DNA from: Candidatus Palauibacter soopunensis
GTDB lineage: Bacteria > Gemmatimonadota > Gemmatimonadetes > Palauibacterales > Palauibacteraceae
Assembly (NCBI RefSeq): GCF_947581735.1
Contig: NZ_CANPVT010000052.1
Coordinates: 62,001-126,000 of the forward strand
DNA length: 64,000 bases
Direction of reading: 5' to 3'
Part shown: one piece after another, positions 39,647-47,184 of the stretch
How the letters are laid out: every line of letters starts with the position of its first letter
How positions within the stretch are numbered: the stretch's first letter is position 1
Notes under the pieces: model-generated
What the model saw: only the letters and a program-made list of their open reading frames with translations
What the model was told of the DNA's origin: nothing
Databases searched by the model: none
Position numbers and translations under genes: made by a program

Positions 39647-40026
39647 TGTCCAGGCACCTGCCCTTCCGGATCGCCGTGCGACCCGGAGCTGTCGTCACGC
39701 CGCGAGGGCGCGCGCTCCCCTTCGAGAATCCGCTGCGCCAGCGCCGAATCCGTGACGCCGACCACGGCTATGTCGTTTCGTCCAAGCGCCCGTCCGAGCG
39801 CCCTGCGACTCGCCACCGTGACACGCGCCGCCCGCCGCGCCTGTGGCGTCAGGCGGCCCAGCGCATGCCGCGATGCGTCGCCCGCGACCACGAGCAGGGC
39901 GAGCCTTCCCCTGCGGGCCGCGATGTCCACGGCCCGGGTTCCGAGGGCGACACGGCCCGCGCGCGTTGCGATCCCGAGCAGGCTCAGCGTACCTCCCGGC
40001 CGTTCCCGCGCTCCGCCGCGCTTCAG
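39643..40026 (-). CDS. YlxQ-like L7Ae-family protein, probable CTG start
   Basis: If translation begins at the CTG overlapping the nusA stop (CTGA, 40026-40023), the product has 127 residues. The family core LSLLGIATRAGRVALGTRAVDIA...RRGRLALLVVAGDAS lies almost wholly upstream of the first ATG/GTG/TTG-type codon (GTG at 39930), which would delete the first helix. No canonical start exists between. A GGGAGG (about 39993) precedes a second CTG at 39987. YlxQ is an RNA-binding protein typically between nusA and infB, as here. The Ser/Asp/Gly-rich tail overlaps infB by four bases. Confidence 0.82.
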   Translation of the reverse strand: MKRGGARERPGGTLSLLGIATRAGRVALGTRAVDIAARRGRLALLVVAGDASRHALGRLTPQARRAARVTVASRRALGRALGRNDIAVVGVTDSALAQRILEGERAPSRRDDSSGSHGDPEGQVPGQ

Positions 40027-41483
40027 GCGGTCCCCTCGCCCGAGGCCGCCGTGCTCATCGCATCGGCCGCATCCGCCGATGCCGGCTCCGGGGCCACCAG
40101 CTCCGGGGCCTCAGCCTCCGCGACCTCAGCCTCCGCGACCTCGGTCTCCGTGGACGCCTCGGCCGCCGCTTTCCCGGCAGCGCCCTCCGCCTGGGCCTCG
40201 TCCACGACGGTCAGTTCATCGATGAGCGCTTCCAACGTATCCGCCTCGTCGGGTCCGATGCCCGGAACCTGAAGGAAATCGCTCCGATCCATGTCGAGGA
40301 GTCCGTAAAAGCTGCCGACCCCGGCCGCCTCGAGCGCCGCAAGCGTCGCCGGGGCGATTCCCTCGAGTTCCGAGAGGGGGAAGTCGGACATCTCGTATTC
40401 CTCATCGCCTCCGAACAGGCCGGCCTCTCCGCCGCGCTCCATCCAGTCGCGGCTGGAATACAGGTCGATCTGCCATCCGATAAGTTGTGACGCCAACCGC
40501 ACGTTCTGCCCGTTTCGCCCGATCGCCAGCGACAACTGGTCCTCGTCCACGATCGCCGTAATGACGTGCCGCTCCTGATCCGAGATCACCTTGGCGACCC
40601 GGGCCGGAGCCAGGGCTCGGCGGGCGAAGATCTCGGGGTCCGGGTGCCACGGGACGATGTCGATGCGTTCCCCGCTCAACTCCGACACGACTGCCTGGAC
40701 GCGCGACCCCTTGAGACCGACGCAGGCGCCGACCGGGTCCACGGACTCATCGCGCGATGCGACAGCCACCTTCGTGCGCCCGCCCGCCTCTCGGACGATC
40801 TCCTTGATGTCAACGATATTCTGGTAGATCTCCGGCACCTCGAGGGCGAACAATGAAGCGACGAACTGGGGATCCGCCCGCGACAGGATGAGTCGCGGAC
40901 CGCGCGGCGTTTCCTCCAGCAGCTTCAGCACGGCACGGATCGGCTCGCCCTGGCGGAAACGCTCCCGCGGATTCTGCTCCCGCCACGGGATGATCGCTTC
41001 CGCTTCTCGGGACCGGTTCAGCATGACGACGAGTTTTCCGCGCTCGCTCGCCTGCACTTCGCCGGACACGAGGTCTCCCACCCGATCGTTGAATTCCATG
41101 CGGATCCGGTCGCGTTCTCCCTCGCGGATGCGCTGGATGATCCTCTGCTTGGCGGCCATGACCGCGCTGCGCCCGAAATCCCTGAAGTCGACGGGAATCT
41201 CCATGAGGTCGCCGACCTGGAAATCGGGGTCATCCCAGCGAGCCTGCTCGAGCGTCACTTCCCGAGCCGCGTCCTCGACTTCTTCGACGACTTCCTTGAG
41301 GACGACGATCGAGATGTCGCCTCCATCGGTGACGTCGATTTCCGCTTCGACCGGACCGCCGAAACGACGGGCGAGCGCCGCATGGATCCCCTCGCGGATG
41401 AGATCATGCAACTCCAGCTCCGTCAGCGACTTGTTCGCCGCCATCATGCGGAACGCTTCGACGATCGGGATCTGATCGCTCAT
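40023..41483 (-). CDS. nusA: Transcription termination/antitermination factor NusA
   Basis: 486 residues. It has the N-terminal RNA-polymerase-binding domain (1-130), S1 domain (GDLVSGEVQASERGKLVVML), KH1 and KH2 (DPVGACVGLKGSRVQAVVSEL; DEDQLSLAIGRNGQNVRLASQLIGWQIDL), then helix-hairpin-helix units (PLSELEGIAPATLAALEAAG, FLQVPGIGPDEADTLE) and an acidic Ala/Glu-rich tail (about 440-486). It binds RNA polymerase and modulates pausing, termination and antitermination. Its operon starts with a putative attenuator, a natural place for self-regulation. Confidence 0.97.
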   Translation of the reverse strand: MSDQIPIVEAFRMMAANKSLTELELHDLIREGIHAALARRFGGPVEAEIDVTDGGDISIVVLKEVVEEVEDAAREVTLEQARWDDPDFQVGDLMEIPVDFRDFGRSAVMAAKQRIIQRIREGERDRIRMEFNDRVGDLVSGEVQASERGKLVVMLNRSREAEAIIPWREQNPRERFRQGEPIRAVLKLLEETPRGPRLILSRADPQFVASLFALEVPEIYQNIVDIKEIVREAGGRTKVAVASRDESVDPVGACVGLKGSRVQAVVSELSGERIDIVPWHPDPEIFARRALAPARVAKVISDQERHVITAIVDEDQLSLAIGRNGQNVRLASQLIGWQIDLYSSRDWMERGGEAGLFGGDEEYEMSDFPLSELEGIAPATLAALEAAGVGSFYGLLDMDRSDFLQVPGIGPDEADTLEALIDELTVVDEAQAEGAAGKAAAEASTETEVAEAEVAEAEAPELVAPEPASADAADAMSTAASGEGTA

Positions 41484-41492
41484 CGCCTCTCT

Positions 41493-41984
41493 CTATCTCC
41501 CACCCACGCCTCCGGCCGCGTCCCAGTCGTAGACCAGGCGGGCGGAGGCCACGAGCTCCAGCGGGATCTCCACACGATCCCCTTCGATTTCCAGCGCGAA
41601 CGTCCCGGGAAGTCCGTCCACCATCCCGAGCAGCGTCCCTTCCAGTTTTCGGCCTCGATCGGCGAGGGGACCGAAACCCCGCACGCGAATCCGGGACCCG
41701 GCGAAGCGGTCGTAGTCCGCGGCCTTGATCAGCGGCCGGTCCACTCCCGGCGACGACACTTCGAGCACCCAGTCCTCGACTGCCCCATCTTCAAGCGCGC
41801 CACGCAGTTCCCGGGTCACCGCGACGCAATCGTCGACGGTGACGCCCGACCGCGCGGACGACGGACCCGGCCGATCGATCCGGAGCCTGAGCAACGGCCG
41901 ACGACGGCCTCCGCCCCGCTCCATCTGCACGACCTCGAAGCCGAGGGCTTCGACCGCGCGTTCGATGTCCGCCGAGTCCAGCAT
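41493..41984 (-). CDS. rimP: Ribosome maturation factor RimP
   Basis: 163 residues. The pattern FEVVQMERGGGRRRPLLRLRID, GVTVDDCVAVTRELRGALED and WVLEVSSPGVDRPLIKAADYDRFAGSRIRV is diagnostic (the EVSSPGxDRPL block). It assists 30S assembly. It is the first large gene of the translation cluster and starts 37 bases after a terminator T tract. A perfect GGCGAA/TTCGCC hairpin (41998-42014) lies just before its start and could also affect initiation. Confidence 0.95.
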   Translation of the reverse strand: MLDSADIERAVEALGFEVVQMERGGGRRRPLLRLRIDRPGPSSARSGVTVDDCVAVTRELRGALEDGAVEDWVLEVSSPGVDRPLIKAADYDRFAGSRIRVRGFGPLADRGRKLEGTLLGMVDGLPGTFALEIEGDRVEIPLELVASARLVYDWDAAGGVGGR

Positions 41985-42014
41985 CGCCGACCCTTTCGGC
42001 GAATCCGGTTCGCC

Positions 42015-42101
42015 CTACTGCAAAAAAAAGTGGGGCCCGTACAGCTTCCCCACTTCGAGTAACGCCATCGTCCGCCGGCCCGCGCGGACGTATGTGGACA
42101 T
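42015..42101 (-). CDS. Putative 28-codon leader peptide in the rimP-nusA leader
   Basis: The ORF runs from an ATG at 42101 (or an internal ATG at 42068, 17 codons) to TAG at 42017-42015. Its C-terminal part reads MALLEVGKLYGPHFFLQ. The codons cross both arms of the terminator hairpin and the T tract (TTT TTT TTG). If the promoter at 42111-42139 is used, the first ATG is only a few bases from the transcript start, so it would be nearly leaderless; the internal ATG has a weak GGCGGACG upstream. It resembles no known protein. It may exist to let ribosomes open the terminator. Confidence 0.4.
   Translation of the reverse strand: MSTYVRAGRRTMALLEVGKLYGPHFFLQ
42022..42055 (-). terminator. Intrinsic terminator, probable attenuator of rimP-nusA-infB
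   Basis: On the minus strand AAGTGGGG (42055-42048), a 12-base loop, CCCCACTT (42035-42028) and six more T residues (42027-42022). It is the only classic hairpin-plus-T-tract terminator I found in the window. It could simply end the murA-pgeF transcript, but the next gene begins 37 bases on and no promoter fits between, while a good one lies upstream. That favours a conditional terminator in the rimP leader. Confidence 0.75.
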
Positions 42102-42110
42102 GCGACCCGG

Positions 42111-42139
42111 AACATACGGCGGGGTCCGACCCGCTGCAA
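42111..42139 (-). promoter_or_regulatory. Putative promoter of the rimP-nusA-infB operon
   Basis: On the minus strand TTGCAG (42139-42134), exactly 17 bases, then TATGTT (42116-42111). Each box matches consensus at four of six bases with ideal spacing. Transcription would start near 42104, giving a leader of about 120 bases that contains the leader ORF and the terminator. Confidence 0.5.
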
Positions 42140-42169
42140 CAGGCCGTACCGCTCGCTGACGCCGCCGGC

Positions 42170-42931
42170 TCAGTCGCTCCGCAGCCCGAGGAAAGCGGCC
42201 ATCCGTCCCGCCGTCCCGCCGCTCGCGCGGTGCGAATGAAAGTCGCCGGGGCCGCATGACGTGCAGAAGCGGGAGGTCGAGAGGGCGTCGGGTCCGACTC
42301 CGGCCGTCGCGGCCTGGGCGGCGAGGATTCCCCTCAGATCGAGCCGCGCGCGCGTGCCGCCGAGGCCGAAAGCGGACAGCACAGGCGTGTCGACCTCGTA
42401 ACAGCGCCCACAGATCGCGGGCCCCAGGTGGACGCGGAGATCCCCGACGGCGTTTGGGATGCGGCGGTCGGGACCGCGAACGAGCCGGGAGATCGCGCGC
42501 GGAAGGATGCCCGCCGCCGCCCCGCGCCACCCCGCGTGGATCAGCCCGACGCGCCCGCGTGCGCGCGACCACAGATAGACGGGCACGCAATCGGCGGCCG
42601 TCGCGGCAAGGAGCCAGCCGGGCCCGTCGACGAGCTGGCCGTCCACGCGACCCGCCCGGTCGACGGTGCAGACCCCCGAATCGGGGACCGGATCGGCTGT
42701 GATCTCCCGGAGATCCGTACCGTGAACCTGAGTCGGCACCGATACCCGGCGGAAGCCGAGTTCCCGGGCAAGATCCGAGTAGACCGCGGCCACGCGCTCC
42801 GGTGAGGTCTCCGCGACCGCCAGGTCTCCGCGCTCCGCCGTCGTGATCCCGCACACGACGTTCGGGTCGAGCGATTCCCACTGCGACAACCGCAGCAAGC
42901 CATCCTTCGAAGTCTCCACGACCTCGGTCAT
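42170..42931 (-). CDS. pgeF: Purine nucleoside phosphorylase / YfiH-family (laccase-domain) protein
   Basis: 253 residues from an ATG overlapping the murA stop. The family motifs are TQVHGTDL (first His), ATAADCVPVYLW with the metal Cys, and VGLIHAGWRGAAAGIL (second His); the end DALSTSRFCTSCGPGDFHSHRA is also conserved. The YfiH/PgeF family was long called polyphenol oxidase; it has purine nucleoside phosphorylase activity and is linked to peptidoglycan-precursor quality control in Escherichia coli. Coupling to murA fits that link. Confidence 0.93.
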   Translation of the reverse strand: MTEVVETSKDGLLRLSQWESLDPNVVCGITTAERGDLAVAETSPERVAAVYSDLARELGFRRVSVPTQVHGTDLREITADPVPDSGVCTVDRAGRVDGQLVDGPGWLLAATAADCVPVYLWSRARGRVGLIHAGWRGAAAGILPRAISRLVRGPDRRIPNAVGDLRVHLGPAICGRCYEVDTPVLSAFGLGGTRARLDLRGILAAQAATAGVGPDALSTSRFCTSCGPGDFHSHRASGGTAGRMAAFLGLRSD

Positions 42932-44217
42932 GCGCCTTCCGGCCCCACGCGTTCGATGCGGGCGCCGAGCGACGCGAGACGTTCGTGGATGCGCTCGTAG
43001 CCACGCTCGATCTGCCCGATGTTGTGCACGCGACTCGTGCCTTCCGCCGCCAGCGCCGCGATGAGGAGCGCCATGCCGGCCCGGATGTCGGGGCTCTCGA
43101 GCGTGGCCCCGCGCAGCGGCGAAGGACCCACGACGACGGCCCGGTGCGGATCGCAGAGGACGATGCGGGCGCCCATGGCGATCACCTTGTCGACGAAGAA
43201 CATCCGCGACTCGAACATTTTCTCGTGGACGAGGACGGTACCGCGGCATTGGGTCGCGGCCACCAGCGCGATGCTGATCAGATCCGCGGGGAAGGCCGGC
43301 CATGGCCCGTCGTCGATCTTCGGAATCTGGCCGCCGAGGTCGGGCTGGATCTCGAGTTCTCCCTCGCCGTGCACGAGGAGGTGGTCGTCGCGCCACGCGA
43401 ATTCGAGGCCGAGGCGCCGGAATCCGACGCGTAGCGGATCGAAGTGGGCCGGGTCCACCCCGGCGATCCCCAGCGTCGAGCCGGTCGCCGCCGCCAGGCC
43501 GATCACGCTTCCGATCTCAATGTGATCCGGCCCGATCCGATAGGTCCCGCCTCCCAGGTTCTCCACGCCTTCGATGACGAGCCGCGAGGTCCCGACGCCG
43601 TCGATGCGGGCGCCGAGCGCGACGAGAAAGCGGCACAGATCCTGCACGTGGGGTTCCGTGGCGGCGTTGCGAAGTTCCGTCGTGCCCATCGCCGTCGCCG
43701 CCGCAAGCACGGCGTTCTCCGTCCCGGTCACGGAAGGCTCATCCAGAAACACGGAAGCGCCGCGGAGACGGGGAGCGCGCAGGAAGTAGCGGTCTCCGAC
43801 ATCGACGGTCGCGCCGAGCGCCCTCAGTGCAAGCATGTGGGTGTCCAGGCGGCGGCGCCCGATGAAGTCCCCCCCGGGATGCGGGAGCTGGCAGGTCCCC
43901 AGCCGGGCGAGCATGGGACCCGCGAGCAGTACCGAGCCGCGGATACGGCCAGCCAGATCCGCATCGGGGATCGCCTGCGGATTCACGCCGGCGGCGTCGA
44001 GTTCGAGAACGCCCGGCGCCGTCCAGCCGCCCTCGACGCCGAGACTGCGGAGGAGGTTGAGCAGCGTCTCCACGTCGGTGATGCGCGGAACATTCTCGAT
44101 TCGCACCGGCTCGCGGGTGAGGAGCGTGGCGGCGAGAATCGGGAGGGCGGCGTTCTTGTTGCCGACCGGTGCGAATACGCCGCTCAGCTCGTTTCCACCC
44201 TCGATCCGATAGTACAT
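42928..44217 (-). CDS. murA: UDP-N-acetylglucosamine 1-carboxyvinyltransferase with Asp in the active site
   Basis: 429 residues from the ATG at 44217 (a GTG directly before it is possible), with GGAGGAGG upstream. It adds enolpyruvate to UDP-GlcNAc, the first committed step of peptidoglycan synthesis. GNKNAALPILAATLL near residue 19 holds the catalytic Lys-Asn region; RGSVLLAGPMLARLG and KMFESRMFFVDKVIAMGA follow. The loop that normally reads PGGCxIG is PGGDFIG here: Asp117 (codon 43869-43867) replaces the Cys that fosfomycin alkylates. The same change occurs naturally in Mycobacterium and Chlamydia and gives resistance while the enzyme stays active. Confidence 0.96.
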   Translation of the reverse strand: MYYRIEGGNELSGVFAPVGNKNAALPILAATLLTREPVRIENVPRITDVETLLNLLRSLGVEGGWTAPGVLELDAAGVNPQAIPDADLAGRIRGSVLLAGPMLARLGTCQLPHPGGDFIGRRRLDTHMLALRALGATVDVGDRYFLRAPRLRGASVFLDEPSVTGTENAVLAAATAMGTTELRNAATEPHVQDLCRFLVALGARIDGVGTSRLVIEGVENLGGGTYRIGPDHIEIGSVIGLAAATGSTLGIAGVDPAHFDPLRVGFRRLGLEFAWRDDHLLVHGEGELEIQPDLGGQIPKIDDGPWPAFPADLISIALVAATQCRGTVLVHEKMFESRMFFVDKVIAMGARIVLCDPHRAVVVGPSPLRGATLESPDIRAGMALLIAALAAEGTSRVHNIGQIERGYERIHERLASLGARIERVGPEGA

Positions 44218-44291
44218 CACGCCTCCTCCCGCCCGTTCCCGCATCCGGCCTTGCAGTCCGCGCCAAAGTAGCCGGCGGACGGAGGGGGGCC

Positions 44292-44297
44292 TATACT
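44292..44297 (+). promoter_or_regulatory. Putative -10 element for the DUF948-like gene
   Basis: TATACT (five of six consensus bases) about 40 bases before the GTG start, in a short AT-rich patch between divergent genes. No good -35 lies 16-18 bases upstream. Confidence 0.35.
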
Positions 44298-44338
44298 CTC
44301 TTTCGTAGTCCTTCCGACCGTCGTCCGAAGGAGCCGCA

Positions 44339-44806
44339 GTGACCACATACGAGATCGCGGTCGTCGCCGGCATGGCGGTTTGGCTCGTCGTCGCGCTGGC
44401 GATTCTCATCGTCCTCCTGCGCACGATCCGCCTGTTGCGCGAAACCCGGCAGCCGCTGGGACAGATCTCGGGCACGGTCACCGACCTGAGCGACCGCCTC
44501 AAGCCGGTGCTGCACAACGTCGAACAGGCGAGCGACCAGGCTCGACGCATCGCGACGCGGCTCCGGGACGACGCTGACGGCGTGGGAGAGGCGCTGAAGA
44601 GCGCGAGCGAATCCACCGGCCGCATGGTCGATCTGGTCGAGGAGCGTGTGGTGGAGGTCGCGGCGCTGCTCGCGGTCGTCCAGGAGGAGGCCGAGGAAAC
44701 GTTCGTCACGACGGCCTCTCTGCTGCGCGGACTTCGCCGCGGGAAGGACAACGTCTCGACGGCGAAGCGGGTGGTTCGGGCGCTGGGGGACCGCGGGGCG
44801 GAGTGA
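44339..44806 (+). CDS. DUF948-like membrane-anchored coiled-coil protein
   Basis: 155 residues from a GTG with AAGGAG seven bases upstream. One N-terminal membrane helix (EIAVVAGMAVWLVVALAILIVLL) is followed by an amphipathic helix: LGQISGTVTDLSDRLKPVLHNVEQASDQARRIATRLRDDADGVGEAL. This single-anchor heptad pattern is typical of DUF948 proteins, related to Bacillus YtxG, with no settled function. It is a lone plus-strand gene between murA and the helicase. Confidence 0.8.
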   Translation: MTTYEIAVVAGMAVWLVVALAILIVLLRTIRLLRETRQPLGQISGTVTDLSDRLKPVLHNVEQASDQARRIATRLRDDADGVGEALKSASESTGRMVDLVEERVVEVAALLAVVQEEAEETFVTTASLLRGLRRGKDNVSTAKRVVRALGDRGAE

Positions 44807-44823
44807 CCGCGGGGCACGGACTG

Positions 44824-47184
44824 CTAGGCTGGGCGTAACCCGGCGAACGCGACGACGACTTTCTTCCGGCCGACCTCCTCGAACGCGATGTCGGCCTTCG
44901 CCTCCCTCCCGAAACCGTACACCTGCAGCACCTCGCCGACCCCGAAGCGTGGATGTATCACACGTACACCCGGGGCGAGCGCGAGCGGCACCTGTGAGTC
45001 GTCGTAGTCATACTCGAGTTCGCCGGGAGGTCCCGACGAGCCATCCCGGCCGGACCCGCCGCCGCGGCCCGATCCACGCCCCACGCTCTTCTGCCAGGCG
45101 AAGGAGCGGTCGGGCTCCACCGCGCCTGCCCCTCCGGCCGCATCCCCGGCCCGTGACCACGCACCCGGCTCCCTTCCTCCCCGCGGACGGCCGCCCATCC
45201 CGCGGCCGTCCCGCGCGCGACGCCGCCTCCAATGCGGCGCGGCAAGCCGCGGTAACACGTGTTCCTCCGGGAGTTCATCGATGAAGCTCGAGGGGGCCGA
45301 GCGGCTCGCCATCCCCGCCCGCCAGCGGTGGTCCGCGTACGTCAGACTCAACCGGTCCATCGCGCGCGTGACGCCCACGTAGAACAGCCGCCGCTCCTCT
45401 TCTAAACCGCCCGGCGCCTCCATCGCCCTCGACAGGGGAAAGAGGCCCTCCTCGAGCCCGGCCAGAAAGACCACGGGAAACTCGAGCCCCTTCGCGTTGT
45501 GCAGCGTGATCATCGTCACGGCCTCGCCGTCGAAGTCCGCCTCATCGAGGTCGGACCGCAGCGAAACGGACTGCAGGAACAGCTCGAGATCCGTGGCCTC
45601 GTCGACGGCGTCCTCCACATCGTCGCGCTCGAACGCCTCCGCCACGGCGAACAGTTCGCTCACGTTCTCGAGGCGGTCTGCGCCGTCCTCCTCCTCCGCC
45701 AGCGCCGTAGCCAGGCCGAAGGTGGCGACGCATGCCTCGAGCGCTTCCCGGGCGCTGCAGGCGGGGAGCGAAGCCCGCACGTCGGCGAGTCCGTCGGCGA
45801 ACCGCTTCAGGCCGCGTGCCGCCATCTTCGGAAGGCCGTCCTCGTGCCGCGCCCGGGCCGCGACCAGGGCGAGGGGCTCCAGGGTCTCGCCCGCGTTACC
45901 GCCGGCGCGGGCGAGCTCTTCCAGGCGCTCCAGACTCTTCGCGCCGACCCCGCGCCGAGGCCACCCCACGGCCCGCAGGAACGCGGCGTCGTCCGCCGGA
46001 TTCACGAGAAGGCGCAGGTAGGCGATGACGTCCTTCACCTCGCGACGTTCGTAGAACGGAACGCCTCCCACGATCCGGTACGGAATGCCGGCTCGCCGGA
46101 ACGCCTCCTCGAATGCCCGCGACTGGGCGTTGGTCCGGTACAGCACCGCAAACTCGTTCAGACCGCGCGTGCCGCGGCCGGCCTCGATCTGCGACGAGAC
46201 CCACGCGGCCTCGGCCCGCTCGTCATCGCAGCGGACGACCTCGATCGGATCGCCGGCCTCCCGCTCCGTGTGCAGCCGCTTCGGTTTCCTCGCGAGGTTT
46301 CGGGAGATGACGGCGTTCGCGACCTCGAGGATCGATCCCGTCGAGCGATAGTTGCGCTCCAGCCGCACGACATGCGCGCCGCGGAAGTCGGCCTCGAAGT
46401 CGAGGATGTTCCGGATGTCCGCGCCGCGCCATCCGTACACCGCCTGATCGTCATCCCCCACGACGCACAGGTTGCCGTGTTTGGAGGCCAGCGCCTTCAC
46501 CATCCGGTACTGCGCGTGGTTCGTGTCCTGGTATTCGTCCACGAGCACGTAGGCGAAGCGAGCGGCGTAGCGATCCCGCACGCCGTCCACGGTCTCGAGC
46601 AGGCGCACCGTCTCGAAGAGGAGGTCGTCGAAATCGTAGGCGTTGCGCCGCGCGAGTTCGCGCTGGTACGCCGGATAGACCTTCGCCACGACCTCCGAAA
46701 GCAGGTCGAAGGCCTCGGACTCGTACTCGGCGGGTCCCATGAGCGCGTTCTTCGCGCTGGAGATCCGGCCGCGCAGGGCTCGGGGCGCCCAACGCCTGGG
46801 GTCGTAGCCCACCGACTCCATCACGTCCCTCAGCATTCGATTGGAGTCATCCTCGTCATATATCGTGAAGGCACGCGTGCGGGACGTGTGCGGGGCCTCG
46901 ATGCGAAGGATGCGCGCGGCGACCGAGTGGAACGTGCCGATCCACAGGCCCCGCGTGGAACGGCCGATGAACCCCTCGATCCGTTCCCGCATCTCCCCGG
47001 CGGCCTTGTTCGTGAAGGTGACGGCGAGAAGGCGTGTCGGCTCCAGCCCCTCCCCGATGAGCCGGGCGGCCCGCGCCGTGAGCACGCGCGTCTTCCCGGA
47101 GCCCGCGCCGGCGAGGACCAGCAGCGGCCCTTCGCCGTGTTCGACCGCGTCCCGCTGCTCCGGGTTGAGGCGGAGTCCCCTCAC
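44824..47184 (-). CDS. UvrD/PcrA-type 3'-5' DNA helicase
   Basis: 786 residues from a GTG overlapping the histidine kinase stop. Motif I is LAGAGSGKT (about 24-32), with the Q motif LNPEQRDAV before it; motif Ia is AVTFTNKAAGEM, motif II VLVDEYQDTNHAQY, motif III VVGDDDQAVYGWRGAD, motif IV LERNYRST, motif V ITLHNAKGLEFPVVFL, motif VI RRLFYVGVTRA. A Gly/Arg/Ser-rich linker (about 690-735) precedes a Tudor-like C-terminal domain (VRVIHPRFGVGEVLQVYGFG) that in PcrA binds RNA polymerase. It likely serves repair and removal of DNA-protein roadblocks. Confidence 0.95.
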   Translation of the reverse strand: MRGLRLNPEQRDAVEHGEGPLLVLAGAGSGKTRVLTARAARLIGEGLEPTRLLAVTFTNKAAGEMRERIEGFIGRSTRGLWIGTFHSVAARILRIEAPHTSRTRAFTIYDEDDSNRMLRDVMESVGYDPRRWAPRALRGRISSAKNALMGPAEYESEAFDLLSEVVAKVYPAYQRELARRNAYDFDDLLFETVRLLETVDGVRDRYAARFAYVLVDEYQDTNHAQYRMVKALASKHGNLCVVGDDDQAVYGWRGADIRNILDFEADFRGAHVVRLERNYRSTGSILEVANAVISRNLARKPKRLHTEREAGDPIEVVRCDDERAEAAWVSSQIEAGRGTRGLNEFAVLYRTNAQSRAFEEAFRRAGIPYRIVGGVPFYERREVKDVIAYLRLLVNPADDAAFLRAVGWPRRGVGAKSLERLEELARAGGNAGETLEPLALVAARARHEDGLPKMAARGLKRFADGLADVRASLPACSAREALEACVATFGLATALAEEEDGADRLENVSELFAVAEAFERDDVEDAVDEATDLELFLQSVSLRSDLDEADFDGEAVTMITLHNAKGLEFPVVFLAGLEEGLFPLSRAMEAPGGLEEERRLFYVGVTRAMDRLSLTYADHRWRAGMASRSAPSSFIDELPEEHVLPRLAAPHWRRRRARDGRGMGGRPRGGREPGAWSRAGDAAGGAGAVEPDRSFAWQKSVGRGSGRGGGSGRDGSSGPPGELEYDYDDSQVPLALAPGVRVIHPRFGVGEVLQVYGFGREAKADIAFEEVGRKKVVVAFAGLRPA

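Noticed and set aside
42015-43004. Long frame ending at the rimP leader
   Set aside because: Its upper part is a shadow of pgeF; only the last 28 codons after the putative promoter are considered as a leader ORF.
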